The position numbers and the translations under genes are program-made. This document shows, piece by piece, positions 1 to 7,136 of a DNA stretch of 12,798 nt. Position 1 is the first letter of the stretch, and every line of letters starts with the position of its first letter. Below the pieces are notes generated by a model, which was given only the letters and a program-made list of their open reading frames with translations, was not told the origin of the DNA and ran no database searches. The stretch is from Peptococcaceae bacterium UBA7185 (lineage in GTDB: Bacteria > Bacillota > Peptococcia > Peptococcales > Peptococcaceae), in contig DKVF01000024.1 in NCBI GenBank assembly GCA_002491065.1, forward strand, positions 11,605-24,402. Reading direction: 5' to 3'.

Positions 1-1
1 C

Positions 2-1747
2 AGCAATTGGACTGCCGAAAATGGTCTTGTGATTGATAAGGTGGGTGTTTCTTCCACACAGGTGACTGGACAGAGTGATTCCGCTAAAAGCGAAGTGCCA
101 AACGGAACTGCCTACACAGCGGGATACCCCAGCTTCGCTATTACTGTGAACGGGAAAGCCATTGACAATAAAAAAGAGGAATATCCGTTGCTGGTCTTTC
201 GGGATATTACATATTTTCCATTAACCTGGCGTTTTGCAGTGGATGAATTTGGTTGGAACTATACCTTTGACAGTACTAAGGGTCTGAATATTACATCGGT
301 GTCATCTGCCTCGGAGCTGGATAGTTCTTTTAGCGGCTCTGGCAATACAGGTACGACAGGGACAAGCACCGTGGCAGCAATAAATAGCGTTATCGTGAAA
401 GGTGATGCGGTCAATCTGCGCAGTGGGGCAGGAACAGGCTATAAAACGGTAGGGCAGGTTAGTAAGGGCGACAGGTTGACAGTGTTGAACAGCGGCAAGG
501 ACACCAGCGGTCAGCTGTGGTATCAGGTGCAGACAACAAACGGCAAAGCATGGATTGCTTCTTGGCTGGTTACAGCAGAAACAGGGAGTTCGGCAACGGA
601 TAGCTCAACTACAAGCCAGGTTGGCAATAATGTGGGAAAAACGGTTTATGTGACAGGTGATGTGGTTAATCTGCGCAGCGGTGCGGGCACTAGCTATAAG
701 CAGGTTGGTCAGGTTCGCAAAGGAGATAGCTTCATTGTGTTGCGCAGCAGCAACGACACAGAGGGCAAAGCCTGGTATCAGGTAGAGATGGAAGATGGCG
801 CCAAGGTGTGGATTGCTTCCTGGCTGATCTCCACTACAAAGCCCAGCAGCACCGTTTCCACCGGAGTGCGGACTTCACTGGAACTGAAACCTGTTTTGCA
901 GGATGGCAAAAAGACGGTGATTTCCCTCAAGCACGGAGAAGGCAATGTGTATTCCCTGGAAAAAGTAAGTGGAACCCAATTACAGCTGTTGTTGGACAAT
1001 GTGACACTGGGCGGTCAAACCAATACGCAAGGAAATGGCTTTCATGTGGCGCTGGCTGAAGCAGGCGACAATCGGGTGCGAGTGACAATCAACTACACTT
1101 TGGGCAGTTATGCTGATATTGTACAGGAGGGTGATTGGCTGACGCTGAACTGCTATCATACTGGTTCTGGTCTAGCGGGACGCACTATTGTGCTGGATCC
1201 GGGACATGGTGGTTCTGACCCGGGCGGCTGTGTGGACGGTGCGCCAATCAATGATGCCGAAGTGGGTTATGCAGTGGCAGTTCGGCTGAGAAGCTTGTTA
1301 GAACAGGCCGGTGCCACAGTGGTGATGACCAGAGAAGAGATTCCCAGCAATCAAAAGGTATTTATGACAGAACGTATTGAAATGAACAATCAGTTGGAAC
1401 CTGATATTTTCATCAGCATTCACGGGAATAAGGCCGGGAACGGTGTGACAACGGCAACAGGTGCTGAAACATATACCTATGATGGGAAAATTTATAGTCA
1501 GAAATATTTAGCTGATGATTTGGCGGAAAAAATTTGTGACGGTTTGAAGGTGCGTACCAATCAGAAATCGGTTACAAAGAAGAAAAACCTCTATGTGCTG
1601 CGCATGAACAATCATCCGGCGGTATTGGTGGAATGCGGTTATCTGGATAATCCCAGTGACCTCAGTCTGTTGGCAACAGAGGCGTATCAACAGAAAGTGG
1701 CTGAAGGCATCTATCAAGGCGTGACAGCATATTTTAATCAGTTTTGA
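2..1747 (+). CDS. N-acetylmuramoyl-L-alanine amidase with stalk, two SH3b, AMIN-like and Amidase_3 domains (5' end missing)
   Basis: This zinc amidase cleaves the bond between N-acetylmuramic acid and L-alanine in peptidoglycan and should act outside the membrane. The frame is open to the left edge, so the start and any signal peptide lie outside the window; the GTG at 29 is not a credible start. Counting from that GTG, residues 34-90 resemble a copper-amine-oxidase-type stalk domain (VNGK, then RDITYFPLTW). Residues 120-181 and 205-266 are two SH3b domains (VNLRSGAG, WIASWL). About 283-376 is a beta-rich, AMIN-like domain, and 385-572 is Amidase_3. Expected zinc ligands are H393 (DPGHGG), E411 (DAEVGY) and H465 (SIHGN), with catalytic E535 (VECGYLDN), so the enzyme looks intact. 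SH3b and AMIN domains usually target the enzyme to the wall. A terminator follows 50 bases after the stop. The family call is firm; the physiological role (growth, separation or sporulation) cannot be told. Confidence 0.93.
   Translation, partial: SNWTAENGLVIDKVGVSSTQVTGQSDSAKSEVPNGTAYTAGYPSFAITVNGKAIDNKKEEYPLLVFRDITYFPLTWRFAVDEFGWNYTFDSTKGLNITSVSSASELDSSFSGSGNTGTTGTSTVAAINSVIVKGDAVNLRSGAGTGYKTVGQVSKGDRLTVLNSGKDTSGQLWYQVQTTNGKAWIASWLVTAETGSSATDSSTTSQVGNNVGKTVYVTGDVVNLRSGAGTSYKQVGQVRKGDSFIVLRSSNDTEGKAWYQVEMEDGAKVWIASWLISTTKPSSTVSTGVRTSLELKPVLQDGKKTVISLKHGEGNVYSLEKVSGTQLQLLLDNVTLGGQTNTQGNGFHVALAEAGDNRVRVTINYTLGSYADIVQEGDWLTLNCYHTGSGLAGRTIVLDPGHGGSDPGGCVDGAPINDAEVGYAVAVRLRSLLEQAGATVVMTREEIPSNQKVFMTERIEMNNQLEPDIFISIHGNKAGNGVTTATGAETYTYDGKIYSQKYLADDLAEKICDGLKVRTNQKSVTKKKNLYVLRMNNHPAVLVECGYLDNPSDLSLLATEAYQQKVAEGIYQGVTAYFNQF
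386..826 (+). repeat. Tandem SH3b-coding repeat inside the amidase gene
   Basis: Two diverged copies of about 186 bases (386-571 and 641-826) each encode an SH3b domain with the same landmarks: VNLRSGAG, Y-K-x-VGQV-x-KGD, W-YQV and WIASWL. A Ser/Thr/Gly-rich linker separates them. The DNA differs at many third positions, so this is an old duplication rather than a recent one. Confidence 0.85.
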
Positions 1748-1768
1748 CAGAGAATCAATATAATACTT

Positions 1769-1797
1769 TTGACAAATAGTTACAAGCGTTATATACT
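1769..1797 (+). promoter_or_regulatory. Near-consensus sigma-70 type promoter TTGACA-N17-TATACT
   Basis: TTGACA at 1769-1774 and TATACT at 1792-1797 are separated by exactly 17 bases, the best promoter match in the window. It lies just past the amidase stop and points right. The predicted start, about 1804, falls inside the left arm of the terminator hairpin at 1798-1832, so a transcript from here could not form the whole terminator and would read into 1804-2096. Its only candidate coding target is the 38-residue ORF at 1872. Chance occurrence in AT-rich spacer DNA is possible. Confidence 0.5.
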
Positions 1798-1832
1798 AAC
1801 TGCCGTATTCTTTCGGGATGCGGCAGTTTTTT
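1798..1832 (+). terminator. Rho-independent terminator of the amidase gene
   Basis: The stem pairs CTGCCGTATTC (1800-1810) with the matching right arm ending CGGCAG at 1826, including G-T wobbles. It has about 11 pairs, a 5-base loop and a run of six T. An AA/TT extension lengthens the stem. Confidence 0.85.
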
Positions 1833-1871
1833 GATATAACAAAAGCAATCTAAATTATGTGGAGAGCATAC

Positions 1872-1988
1872 ATGAGACCTTTTATAGGAAAAATATTTTT
1901 ATATAGGAATGAAAGGGCATATTCCAATTTTTTGAGTCAGGGCTACAGTAACAGATTGGAATCTGAAACTGCTTTAAAGTTTGGATAA
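1872..1988 (+). CDS. Possible small ORF, 38 residues, unrecognised
   Basis: An ATG at 1872 is preceded by GGAG at 1861-1864 with a 7-base spacer and is followed by 38 sense codons ending in TAA. The predicted peptide begins MRPFIGKIFLYRNERAY, is basic and aromatic-rich at its start, and has no clear membrane segment. A near-perfect promoter lies upstream (1769-1797), and a 15-bp hairpin (2014-2053) lies 25 bases after the stop. Against it, the codons include several AGA, AGG and ATA, which the neighbouring genes seldom use, and the length is within chance expectation for AT-rich spacer. I recognise no family. Confidence 0.22.
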   Translation: MRPFIGKIFLYRNERAYSNFLSQGYSNRLESETALKFG

Positions 1989-2013
1989 AGTGCATAAACT
2001 GGTATCATTGGTT

Positions 2014-2053
2014 ATTGAAGGGCAAAGCTATTTTTAGGGCTTTGCCCTTCAAT
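2014..2053. repeat. Perfect 15-bp inverted repeat (hairpin) without a U-tract
   Basis: The arm ATTGAAGGGCAAAGC at 2014-2028 is the exact reverse complement of 2039-2053, with a 10-base loop. It sits 43 bases beyond the stop of the LysR gene, in the space where amidase and LysR transcripts converge. Neither strand has a T-run after the stem, so it is not a standard terminator in either direction. It may stabilise the 3' end of the LysR message or of a rightward small transcript. Confidence 0.75.
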
Positions 2054-2096
2054 ATGGGCATTGCATTGCGAGAAACCTCCTAAATGAAAAATTTTC

Positions 2097-3095
2097 TTAA
2101 TAAAGCAAATACTGATTATTTTTTATGCGCTGATGTTCGTGGTCAATTTTCATTTCTGTTTCTTGCAAAGTCTGTGCGATTTCTTTATACAGTTTGCGAA
2201 TCAGCTCAATGGTGATAGTGGCAGCTTTTGGTAAGTTATTGCGAGCTGAATAGGCAATATAGGTGGTGAGGGAAACGTCGGCATCGGCTAAGGGAACGGG
2301 AATAATCATGCCAGAGTTTACATAAATATCATCATAAGCCATCAAATGCGGCAAAATGGCATAAGCCAATCCTTTTGAAATGGCTTTTTTAATGCTGGCC
2401 CGGTCTGTAAAACTGTAATAGTTTTTTGTATATTCATGGTCCAGCGGATGGTGGCATTCGTAGCTTTCCATATAGACATGATCGTTGAAAAATGCTGGCG
2501 TGCTGTCTTCCAAATCATCCATTGAGATGAACCGTTTATGGGCTAAAGGATGGTTGCGGGGAAGAAAACAATACATTTGGTCATCGAAAATTGGTTCAAT
2601 GACTAAATTATTTTTAGTAGCTTCCTGAAAGGTTTGCTCTTTTGTGCTGGGTGAATAGGTGCCGATGGCCAAATCAGCTGTGCCGGAAATTAGTGCCGGC
2701 AAGATTTTGCATGGGCGCAGCTCCATGATATTGGCATTGATATAAGGGTGCTCTCGCTTTAGTGCCTGAATCAGATTAATCATCAGAGCATTGCAAAACA
2801 CCGGTACTGCGGCCAGATTGAGGTTGGCAGTGGTGTCGTTTTCAGGGTTGGACAGTTCCTTCACCAAATCCAATTGACCGACGATGGTTTCAGCAATTTT
2901 CAACAAGGATTCACCCTTATCGGTGAGTGCGACACCAGAAGCAGAGCGTTTAAAAATTTGAAACCCCAATTCATCTTCGAGATTTTGAATTGCTGTACTA
3001 AGTGATGGTTGGGTGATATATAGTTTTTTTGATGCCTTAGACATAGACTTACAGCGAGCAATTTCTACGATATACTGAAAATGTTCCAAACGCAT
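2097..3095 (-). CDS. LysR-family transcriptional regulator
   Basis: This 332-residue DNA-binding regulator is slightly longer than the usual ~300. Residues 1-60 form the LysR winged helix-turn-helix (start MRLEHFQYIVEIA, then KASKKLYITQPSLSTAIQ, then LGFQIFKR). About 90-300 is the type-2 periplasmic-binding-like effector domain, followed by a charged tail of about 30 residues. The frame is open back to 3302, but the 69 extra residues are hydrophobic spacer translation and precede the conserved LysR start. AAGGAGG lies 12 bases before the chosen ATG, a long spacer. The gene is divergent from the first sulfotransferase gene, the classic LysR arrangement, so control of that gene and of itself is the natural inference. 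The ligand is unknown; a phenol or sulfate ester would fit the context. Confidence 0.92.
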   Translation of the reverse strand: MRLEHFQYIVEIARCKSMSKASKKLYITQPSLSTAIQNLEDELGFQIFKRSASGVALTDKGESLLKIAETIVGQLDLVKELSNPENDTTANLNLAAVPVFCNALMINLIQALKREHPYINANIMELRPCKILPALISGTADLAIGTYSPSTKEQTFQEATKNNLVIEPIFDDQMYCFLPRNHPLAHKRFISMDDLEDSTPAFFNDHVYMESYECHHPLDHEYTKNYYSFTDRASIKKAISKGLAYAILPHLMAYDDIYVNSGMIIPVPLADADVSLTTYIAYSARNNLPKAATITIELIRKLYKEIAQTLQETEMKIDHEHQRIKNNQYLLY

Positions 3096-3182
3096 AAGGT
3101 TTGCATACCTCCTTTTTACAACTGTACTTCCATAAAGAAAATAGCGTAGAGAGCAGACAAGTATTGTCACCAGTATAAATAT

Positions 3183-3231
3183 ATTATATCGGTGAAATGA
3201 AAAAATTACAATTGCCAAAATATAATTGCAA
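3183..3231 (-). promoter_or_regulatory. Candidate promoter of the LysR gene with an adjacent dyad
   Basis: On the minus strand TTGTAA (3206-3211) and TATAAT (3183-3188) are 17 bases apart, giving a start near 3176 and a leader of about 80 bases. Directly upstream of the -35, at 3212-3231, is the short dyad TTGC-N12-GCAA, loosely like the partial dyads LysR proteins bind. The promoter elements are visible; the operator role is inferred. Confidence 0.5.
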
Positions 3232-3288
3232 AAGGGTACAGTAGGGGATATATTGACGGCAACAATGGGGGGTATAAGGATTTGGAAA

Positions 3289-3316
3289 TTGGCAAAAGCC
3301 AAAGGATGGATATAAT
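3289..3316 (+). promoter_or_regulatory. Candidate distal promoter for the sulfotransferase genes
   Basis: TTGGCA (3289-3294) and a perfect TATAAT (3311-3316) are 16 bases apart, reading toward the first sulfotransferase. A transcript starting near 3323 would carry the inverted repeat 3331-3369 at its 5' end, giving a structured leader of about 100 bases. Confidence 0.4.
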
Positions 3317-3330
3317 TATACTTAGAAATA

Positions 3331-3369
3331 GAAATATTTATAAGCTCTAGCTCTAAAGATAAATATTTC
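3331..3369. promoter_or_regulatory. 11-bp perfect inverted repeat in the LysR/sulfotransferase divergent region
   Basis: GAAATATTTAT (3331-3341) is mirrored by its exact reverse complement at 3359-3369 across a 17-base spacer that itself contains AGCTCTAGCT. It lies between two candidate rightward promoters and just upstream of the proximal -35. This position suits either an activator site for the LysR protein or a hairpin in the leader of a distal transcript. The arms are AT-only except for the terminal G/C pair. Confidence 0.5.
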
Positions 3370-3376
3370 TTTTACC

Positions 3377-3404
3377 TTGTCTGTTAATAATAGTTCAATA
3401 TAAT
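3377..3404 (+). promoter_or_regulatory. Candidate proximal promoter of the sulfotransferase genes
   Basis: TTGTCT (3377-3382) and TATAAT (3399-3404) are 16 bases apart. The expected start near 3411 would place the ribosome site AAGGAG (3412-3417) almost at the 5' end, a very short leader. The weak -35 is typical of a promoter needing an activator, as with LysR control. Confidence 0.5.
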
Positions 3405-3424
3405 TTTTACAAAGGAGCGATTTT

Positions 3425-5350
3425 ATGGAAACAATCACGTATGAAAAACTGCCTCACATTGTAGAACGGCAGTATGCAGCAGAGCAGGCTTTTTTAGCTG
3501 AATTTGAAGCAGGACATTACACATTAACCAACCCTTTGGTAAAATTGAATCCTTATGAATTTTGTCCGCTGACTGCAGTGATTTTATTTGAGACACCAGC
3601 AGCTAGTGAGGCAACTGTCACTGTTTTGGGAAAAGAAGCAGCTGGCAATATCAGCCACACCTTCCCGGCAACCAAAAAACATATTCTGCCTATTTACGGT
3701 TTATATGCTGATTATGAAAACACAGTAGAAATCGTTTTGGCCAATGGCGAAAAAAGCACTGTTAAAATTCAGACTGAGCCATTGATGGCAGGTGTGCCGC
3801 TGGCCACTAAAATGGAAACCACCAAAGAATATTTGGGCGACAATTTGATTTTTTTGACTGCAGCGATGCGTTCTATGCCTGTTGGCTTTGACTATAGAGG
3901 GGATTTGCGTTGGTATGCCAGCGTGAACTTTGCCTTTGATTTAAAACGGATGCCCAACGGTCATATCTTGATTGGTACAGAACGTTTGGTAAAAATGCCA
4001 TACTTCACCACAGGGATTTATGAAATGGCCTTCAGTGGCAAAGTATTCAAAGAATATCAGAGTCCAATCGGCGGCTATCATCATGACCAGTTTGTGATGG
4101 AAGACGGCAACATTCTGATGCTTACCTTTGACATGTATTCCGGTACAGTGGAGGATGTGTGCGTACTGTTAGATAAAAACACCGGTGAAGTACTGCGCAA
4201 ATGGGATTACAAAGATGTATTGCCGCAGTATCCGACAGCAGGTTCCGGCAGTCAGGACGCCCATGACTGGTTCCACAACAATGCTGTTTGGTATGATAAG
4301 AAAACTAATACCATTACCTTATCCGGCCGTCACCAGGATGCAGTGATTAATTTGGATTATGAACTGGACGAGAACGGAAAATGTAAACTGAATTGGATTT
4401 TAGGGGACCCAGAAATGTGGCCGGAAGACATGCAGAAATATTTCTTCAAACCAGTAGGGGATTTGAAGAAATTTGACTGGCAGTATGAACAGCATGCTTG
4501 TGTGGTATTGCCTGACGGAGATATTATGCTGTTTGACAACGGACATTTCCGTTCCAAAAATCCAGAAAAACGGATTCCAAACCATGAAAACTTTTCCCGC
4601 GGTGTACGGTATAGAATCAACACTGAAAAAATGGAGATTGAGCAAATTTGGCAGTACGGGAAAGAACGGGGCGCTGAATTCTTCTCCCCATATATCTGTA
4701 ATGTAGAATATTATAATGAAGGACATTACATGGTACATTCCGGCGGTATTGGCTATGAAGATGGCAAGACGTGCGATGGTTTTGCAGTTATGGATGCCAT
4801 GGACCCTGTAAAGAGCAAGGAACACACCTATACCTTTAACTCTATCACTACTGAATTGGTGGACGATGAGTTGAAGCTGGAGCTGCACGTACCGGCTAAT
4901 CTCTATCGTGCGGAAAAACTGCCATTGTACTATGCAGGAGAAACCATTGAGCTGGGCAAAGGTGTTGTACTGGGCGGTTTGATTGAAACCAAAGCGACCA
5001 AAATGAAAGTAAGAGCAGAAGAAACAGGTGAATTGCTGCCAGCAGAATTCAAAGCAAAAATCGTGGAAGAAGATGACCGTATCTTGGTTAATGGTTTCTT
5101 TGAAGAAAATACCATTGATCAGGTGTTGCTGGTGAATGAAGCAGGCGAAATCACACGCTATGAAATCAACACTGTTCCGCAGCACTTCCAGGCAATGTGC
5201 GTAGGTACTTTCCAGAAGGCAGATAGCCGTGAAGTAGATACTTTCATCAATAAAACTGGTTTATCTGGCAAGTATCAGGTGAAAGTGCTGGTGCAGGTGG
5301 GGGAAGATAAATACGCAATCTACGAAACCGGCGTTGTTGTGACATGCTAA
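3425..5350 (+). CDS. Arylsulfate sulfotransferase (AssT type), cytoplasmic by absence of a signal peptide
   Basis: Enzymes of this family move a sulfate group from a phenolic sulfate ester to another phenol without PAPS, through a sulfo-histidine intermediate. The 641-residue product has an N-terminal beta-sandwich domain (about 30-120) and a six-bladed propeller (about 150-500). Visible active-site motifs are YHHD (H219/H220), HDWFHN (H280, H284), SGRHQD (R302) and QHACV (H357, the likely nucleophile, corresponding to His436 of E. coli AssT). The 18-residue step from H284 to R302 equals the E. coli H356-R374 step. A TAA at 3401-3403 is in frame upstream, and AAGGAG lies 7 bases before the ATG, so no signal peptide can be added; the N-terminus is charged, not hydrophobic. 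After the usual family end (LYRAEKLPLYY, about 494-503) comes an extra beta-rich region of about 135 residues. It is the first gene of a pair with 5506-6954. The family call is firm; the substrate is unknown. Confidence 0.92.
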   Translation: METITYEKLPHIVERQYAAEQAFLAEFEAGHYTLTNPLVKLNPYEFCPLTAVILFETPAASEATVTVLGKEAAGNISHTFPATKKHILPIYGLYADYENTVEIVLANGEKSTVKIQTEPLMAGVPLATKMETTKEYLGDNLIFLTAAMRSMPVGFDYRGDLRWYASVNFAFDLKRMPNGHILIGTERLVKMPYFTTGIYEMAFSGKVFKEYQSPIGGYHHDQFVMEDGNILMLTFDMYSGTVEDVCVLLDKNTGEVLRKWDYKDVLPQYPTAGSGSQDAHDWFHNNAVWYDKKTNTITLSGRHQDAVINLDYELDENGKCKLNWILGDPEMWPEDMQKYFFKPVGDLKKFDWQYEQHACVVLPDGDIMLFDNGHFRSKNPEKRIPNHENFSRGVRYRINTEKMEIEQIWQYGKERGAEFFSPYICNVEYYNEGHYMVHSGGIGYEDGKTCDGFAVMDAMDPVKSKEHTYTFNSITTELVDDELKLELHVPANLYRAEKLPLYYAGETIELGKGVVLGGLIETKATKMKVRAEETGELLPAEFKAKIVEEDDRILVNGFFEENTIDQVLLVNEAGEITRYEINTVPQHFQAMCVGTFQKADSREVDTFINKTGLSGKYQVKVLVQVGEDKYAIYETGVVVTC

Positions 5351-5379
5351 CTTGCTAAATTTTCCGCTGGCGTCGTTGT

Positions 5380-5451
5380 TTTGCAAACGGCTAGCTCGCA
5401 TACTTTATGTATAGCCTCGCGTCGCCGTTTGCAAAGTCGCCGCAGAACGGC
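5380..5451. repeat. Intercistronic inverted repeat with alternative hairpins
   Basis: TTTGCAAACGGC (5380-5391) and its exact reverse complement (5424-5435) can close a 32-base loop holding a smaller ATAC/GTAT stem. A competing pairing uses GCCGTT (5424-5429) with AACGGC (5446-5451), and GGCTA (5389-5393) can also pair with TAGCC (5412-5416), so several structures exclude one another. It is GC-richer than the flanks and has no T-run after it, so it is not a plain terminator. It could be a dispersed extragenic palindrome or an mRNA element setting the relative levels of the two sulfotransferases. Confidence 0.75.
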
Positions 5452-5505
5452 AAATCTCAATAAGCAATGACAAAAATATTCTTAATTTTTTAGGAGGAAT
5501 GACAA

Positions 5506-6954
5506 ATGGGAACACCAAGTGTATATCCTATGGGAACAACAATTTATAATCCAGAAAAGGCATGGAGCGGTTATACGTTAATGCCAATCAACGGCATCGG
5601 AGCTGTTTTGATTGATATGAACGGTAATGTCGTAAAGACATGGCGTGATTTACAGGGCTTCCCCAACAAATTGCTGCCAGGCGGTTATGTAATGGGTTCT
5701 TTAGGTGCCCGCGACTCTAAATTTGCTTATCAGGATCAGACTGATGTGGTGCAGATTGACTGGGATGGCAAGGTTGTATGGAAATTCAACAAAAAAGAAT
5801 TGATAAAAGATGAAGGGCATGAAGAACAATGGATGGCTCGTCAGCATCATGACTATCAGCGTGAGGGCAATCCTGTTGGGTATTATGTACCGGGCATGGA
5901 GTGCAAAACAGACAGCGGCAACACGTTGATTCTCTGTCATGAAGATATTTACAACAAACGTATTTCAGACAAGCGTTTGCTGGATGATGTATTTGTAGAA
6001 GTGGACTGGGAAGGCAATATCGTTTGGGAATGGCATGTAAGCCAGCATTTCAACGAATTAGGGTTCTCTGAAGCAGCGAAAAATGTCCTGTTCCGCAATC
6101 CTAACAACCATCCTAATGGCGGCGGTCAGGCTGACTGGATGCACATCAACTCCATGAGCGTATTGGGTCCAAACCGTTGGTATGATGACGGAGATGAACG
6201 CTTCCATCCGGATAATATCATCTGGGATGCGCGCGAAGCAAACATCATGGCAATCATCAGTAAAGAAACTGGAAAGATTGTTTGGAAGATTGGTCCAGAC
6301 TTCACTGTAAGTAAAGAATTGCGCGCCATCGGTCAGATTATCGGTCAGCACCATTGCCATATGATTCCGAAAGGTCTGCCAGGCGAAGGCAATATTTTAA
6401 TGTTTGATAACGGCGGTTGGGCTGGTTATGGATTGCCGGATCGTATGAGTAAAGATGGCAGCAAAACAGACAAACGTGATTATTCCAGAGTGATTGAAAT
6501 TGACCCTGTCACTTTGAAAGTTGTTTGGGAATACACTGGACATCTGATTGGCGGTGAGGGTATGATGAATCTGGTATCGAATACCAAATTCTACAGCCAG
6601 CTGATTAGTTCTGCACAGCGCCTGCCGAATGGCAATACCCTGATTACTGAAGGTTGCTGCTGCCGTATGTTTGAAGTAACAGCAGACAAAGAAATTGTTT
6701 GGGAATATTATGCGCCATTTGACAATCCAGCTCCTTTTGTATATCGTGCATACCGTTATCCGTACAGTTATGTACCACAGTTACCAATTCCAGAGGAAGT
6801 ACCAGTTGCTCAGCTGAACAACAAAACATTCCGTGTTCCCGGCGCTGCAGAAGGTATGATTGCCAATGAGACAGTAGTAGAAGAAGCATTTGGTTTTAAC
6901 ACAAAAATGGATGCTTGCGTAACCGAAGATGATGGAGAATTTTCCCCACTATAA
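5506..6954 (+). CDS. Second arylsulfate sulfotransferase-family protein, compact propeller-only form
   Basis: This 482-residue protein has the arylsulfotransferase propeller but begins directly in it, without the N-terminal beta-sandwich of its neighbour. Blade repeats of the form (I/V)VW(E/K) recur near residues 90, 172, 258, 339 and 397. Candidate catalytic positions are H114/H115 (RQHHDY), H213 (DWMHINS), R243 (WDAREAN) and H282/H283/H285 (GQHHCHM), each in the order seen in the family. Three adjacent cysteines (GCCCRMF, 384-386) are unusual. AGGAGG at 5492-5497 is 8 bases before the ATG, and an in-frame TGA at 5500-5502 rules out a longer N-terminus, so no signal peptide exists. It lies 155 bases after the first sulfotransferase, with no terminator between, and is probably co-transcribed. 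It may differ in donor or acceptor; function is assigned by family motifs only. Confidence 0.87.
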   Translation: MGTPSVYPMGTTIYNPEKAWSGYTLMPINGIGAVLIDMNGNVVKTWRDLQGFPNKLLPGGYVMGSLGARDSKFAYQDQTDVVQIDWDGKVVWKFNKKELIKDEGHEEQWMARQHHDYQREGNPVGYYVPGMECKTDSGNTLILCHEDIYNKRISDKRLLDDVFVEVDWEGNIVWEWHVSQHFNELGFSEAAKNVLFRNPNNHPNGGGQADWMHINSMSVLGPNRWYDDGDERFHPDNIIWDAREANIMAIISKETGKIVWKIGPDFTVSKELRAIGQIIGQHHCHMIPKGLPGEGNILMFDNGGWAGYGLPDRMSKDGSKTDKRDYSRVIEIDPVTLKVVWEYTGHLIGGEGMMNLVSNTKFYSQLISSAQRLPNGNTLITEGCCCRMFEVTADKEIVWEYYAPFDNPAPFVYRAYRYPYSYVPQLPIPEEVPVAQLNNKTFRVPGAAEGMIANETVVEEAFGFNTKMDACVTEDDGEFSPL

Positions 6955-6967
6955 TAAAGAAGTTTAA

Positions 6968-7039
6968 GGCTGCTGCATGGCAGCTGCAATAGAATGACGG
7001 CTGTCGTAGGGATTTTTTGCGGCAGCCCGTTTTTATTTT
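6968..7039 (+). terminator. Terminator of the sulfotransferase pair
   Basis: GGCTGCTGC (6968-6976) pairs with GCGGCAGCC (7019-7027), including one T-G pair. A 42-base internal region folds further (GCAGCTGC palindrome, GAC/GTC stem). The downstream arm is followed by CG and TTTTTATTTTT. It lies 14 bases after the stop. Confidence 0.8.
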
Positions 7040-7136
7040 TATAAGCTGCGGCATTTTGCAAAAAAACATGTTAAAATAAATTATAAAATAAAAAATTACG
7101 GAATACTAAAAATTTTGGAAAGGAGTGTTATTTTTA

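Noticed and set aside
2008..2081. Leader peptide on the minus strand after the LysR gene (AGGAGG at 2076-2081 and nearby ATGs)
   Set aside because: The nearest ATG gives only 5 codons, the next gives 18 codons with a 14-base spacer through the hairpin, and no gene follows that it could control.
3096..3302. 69-codon upstream extension of the LysR frame
   Set aside because: The extra residues are hydrophobic spacer translation and precede the conserved LysR start; AAGGAGG lies upstream of the ATG at 3095.
4400..5185. 261-codon open frame on the minus strand inside the first sulfotransferase
   Set aside because: It is antisense to a clear gene, rich in Phe, His and Cys as expected from reverse translation, and has no recognisable motif.
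5351..5505. Riboswitch or intrinsic terminator between the sulfotransferase genes
   Set aside because: No known riboswitch core was recognised and no U-tract follows the stems; it is listed only as a structured repeat.
7125..7136. GTG start for the MFS gene
   Set aside because: The GTG overlaps the AAGGAG ribosome site; the ATG at 7137 gives the better start.
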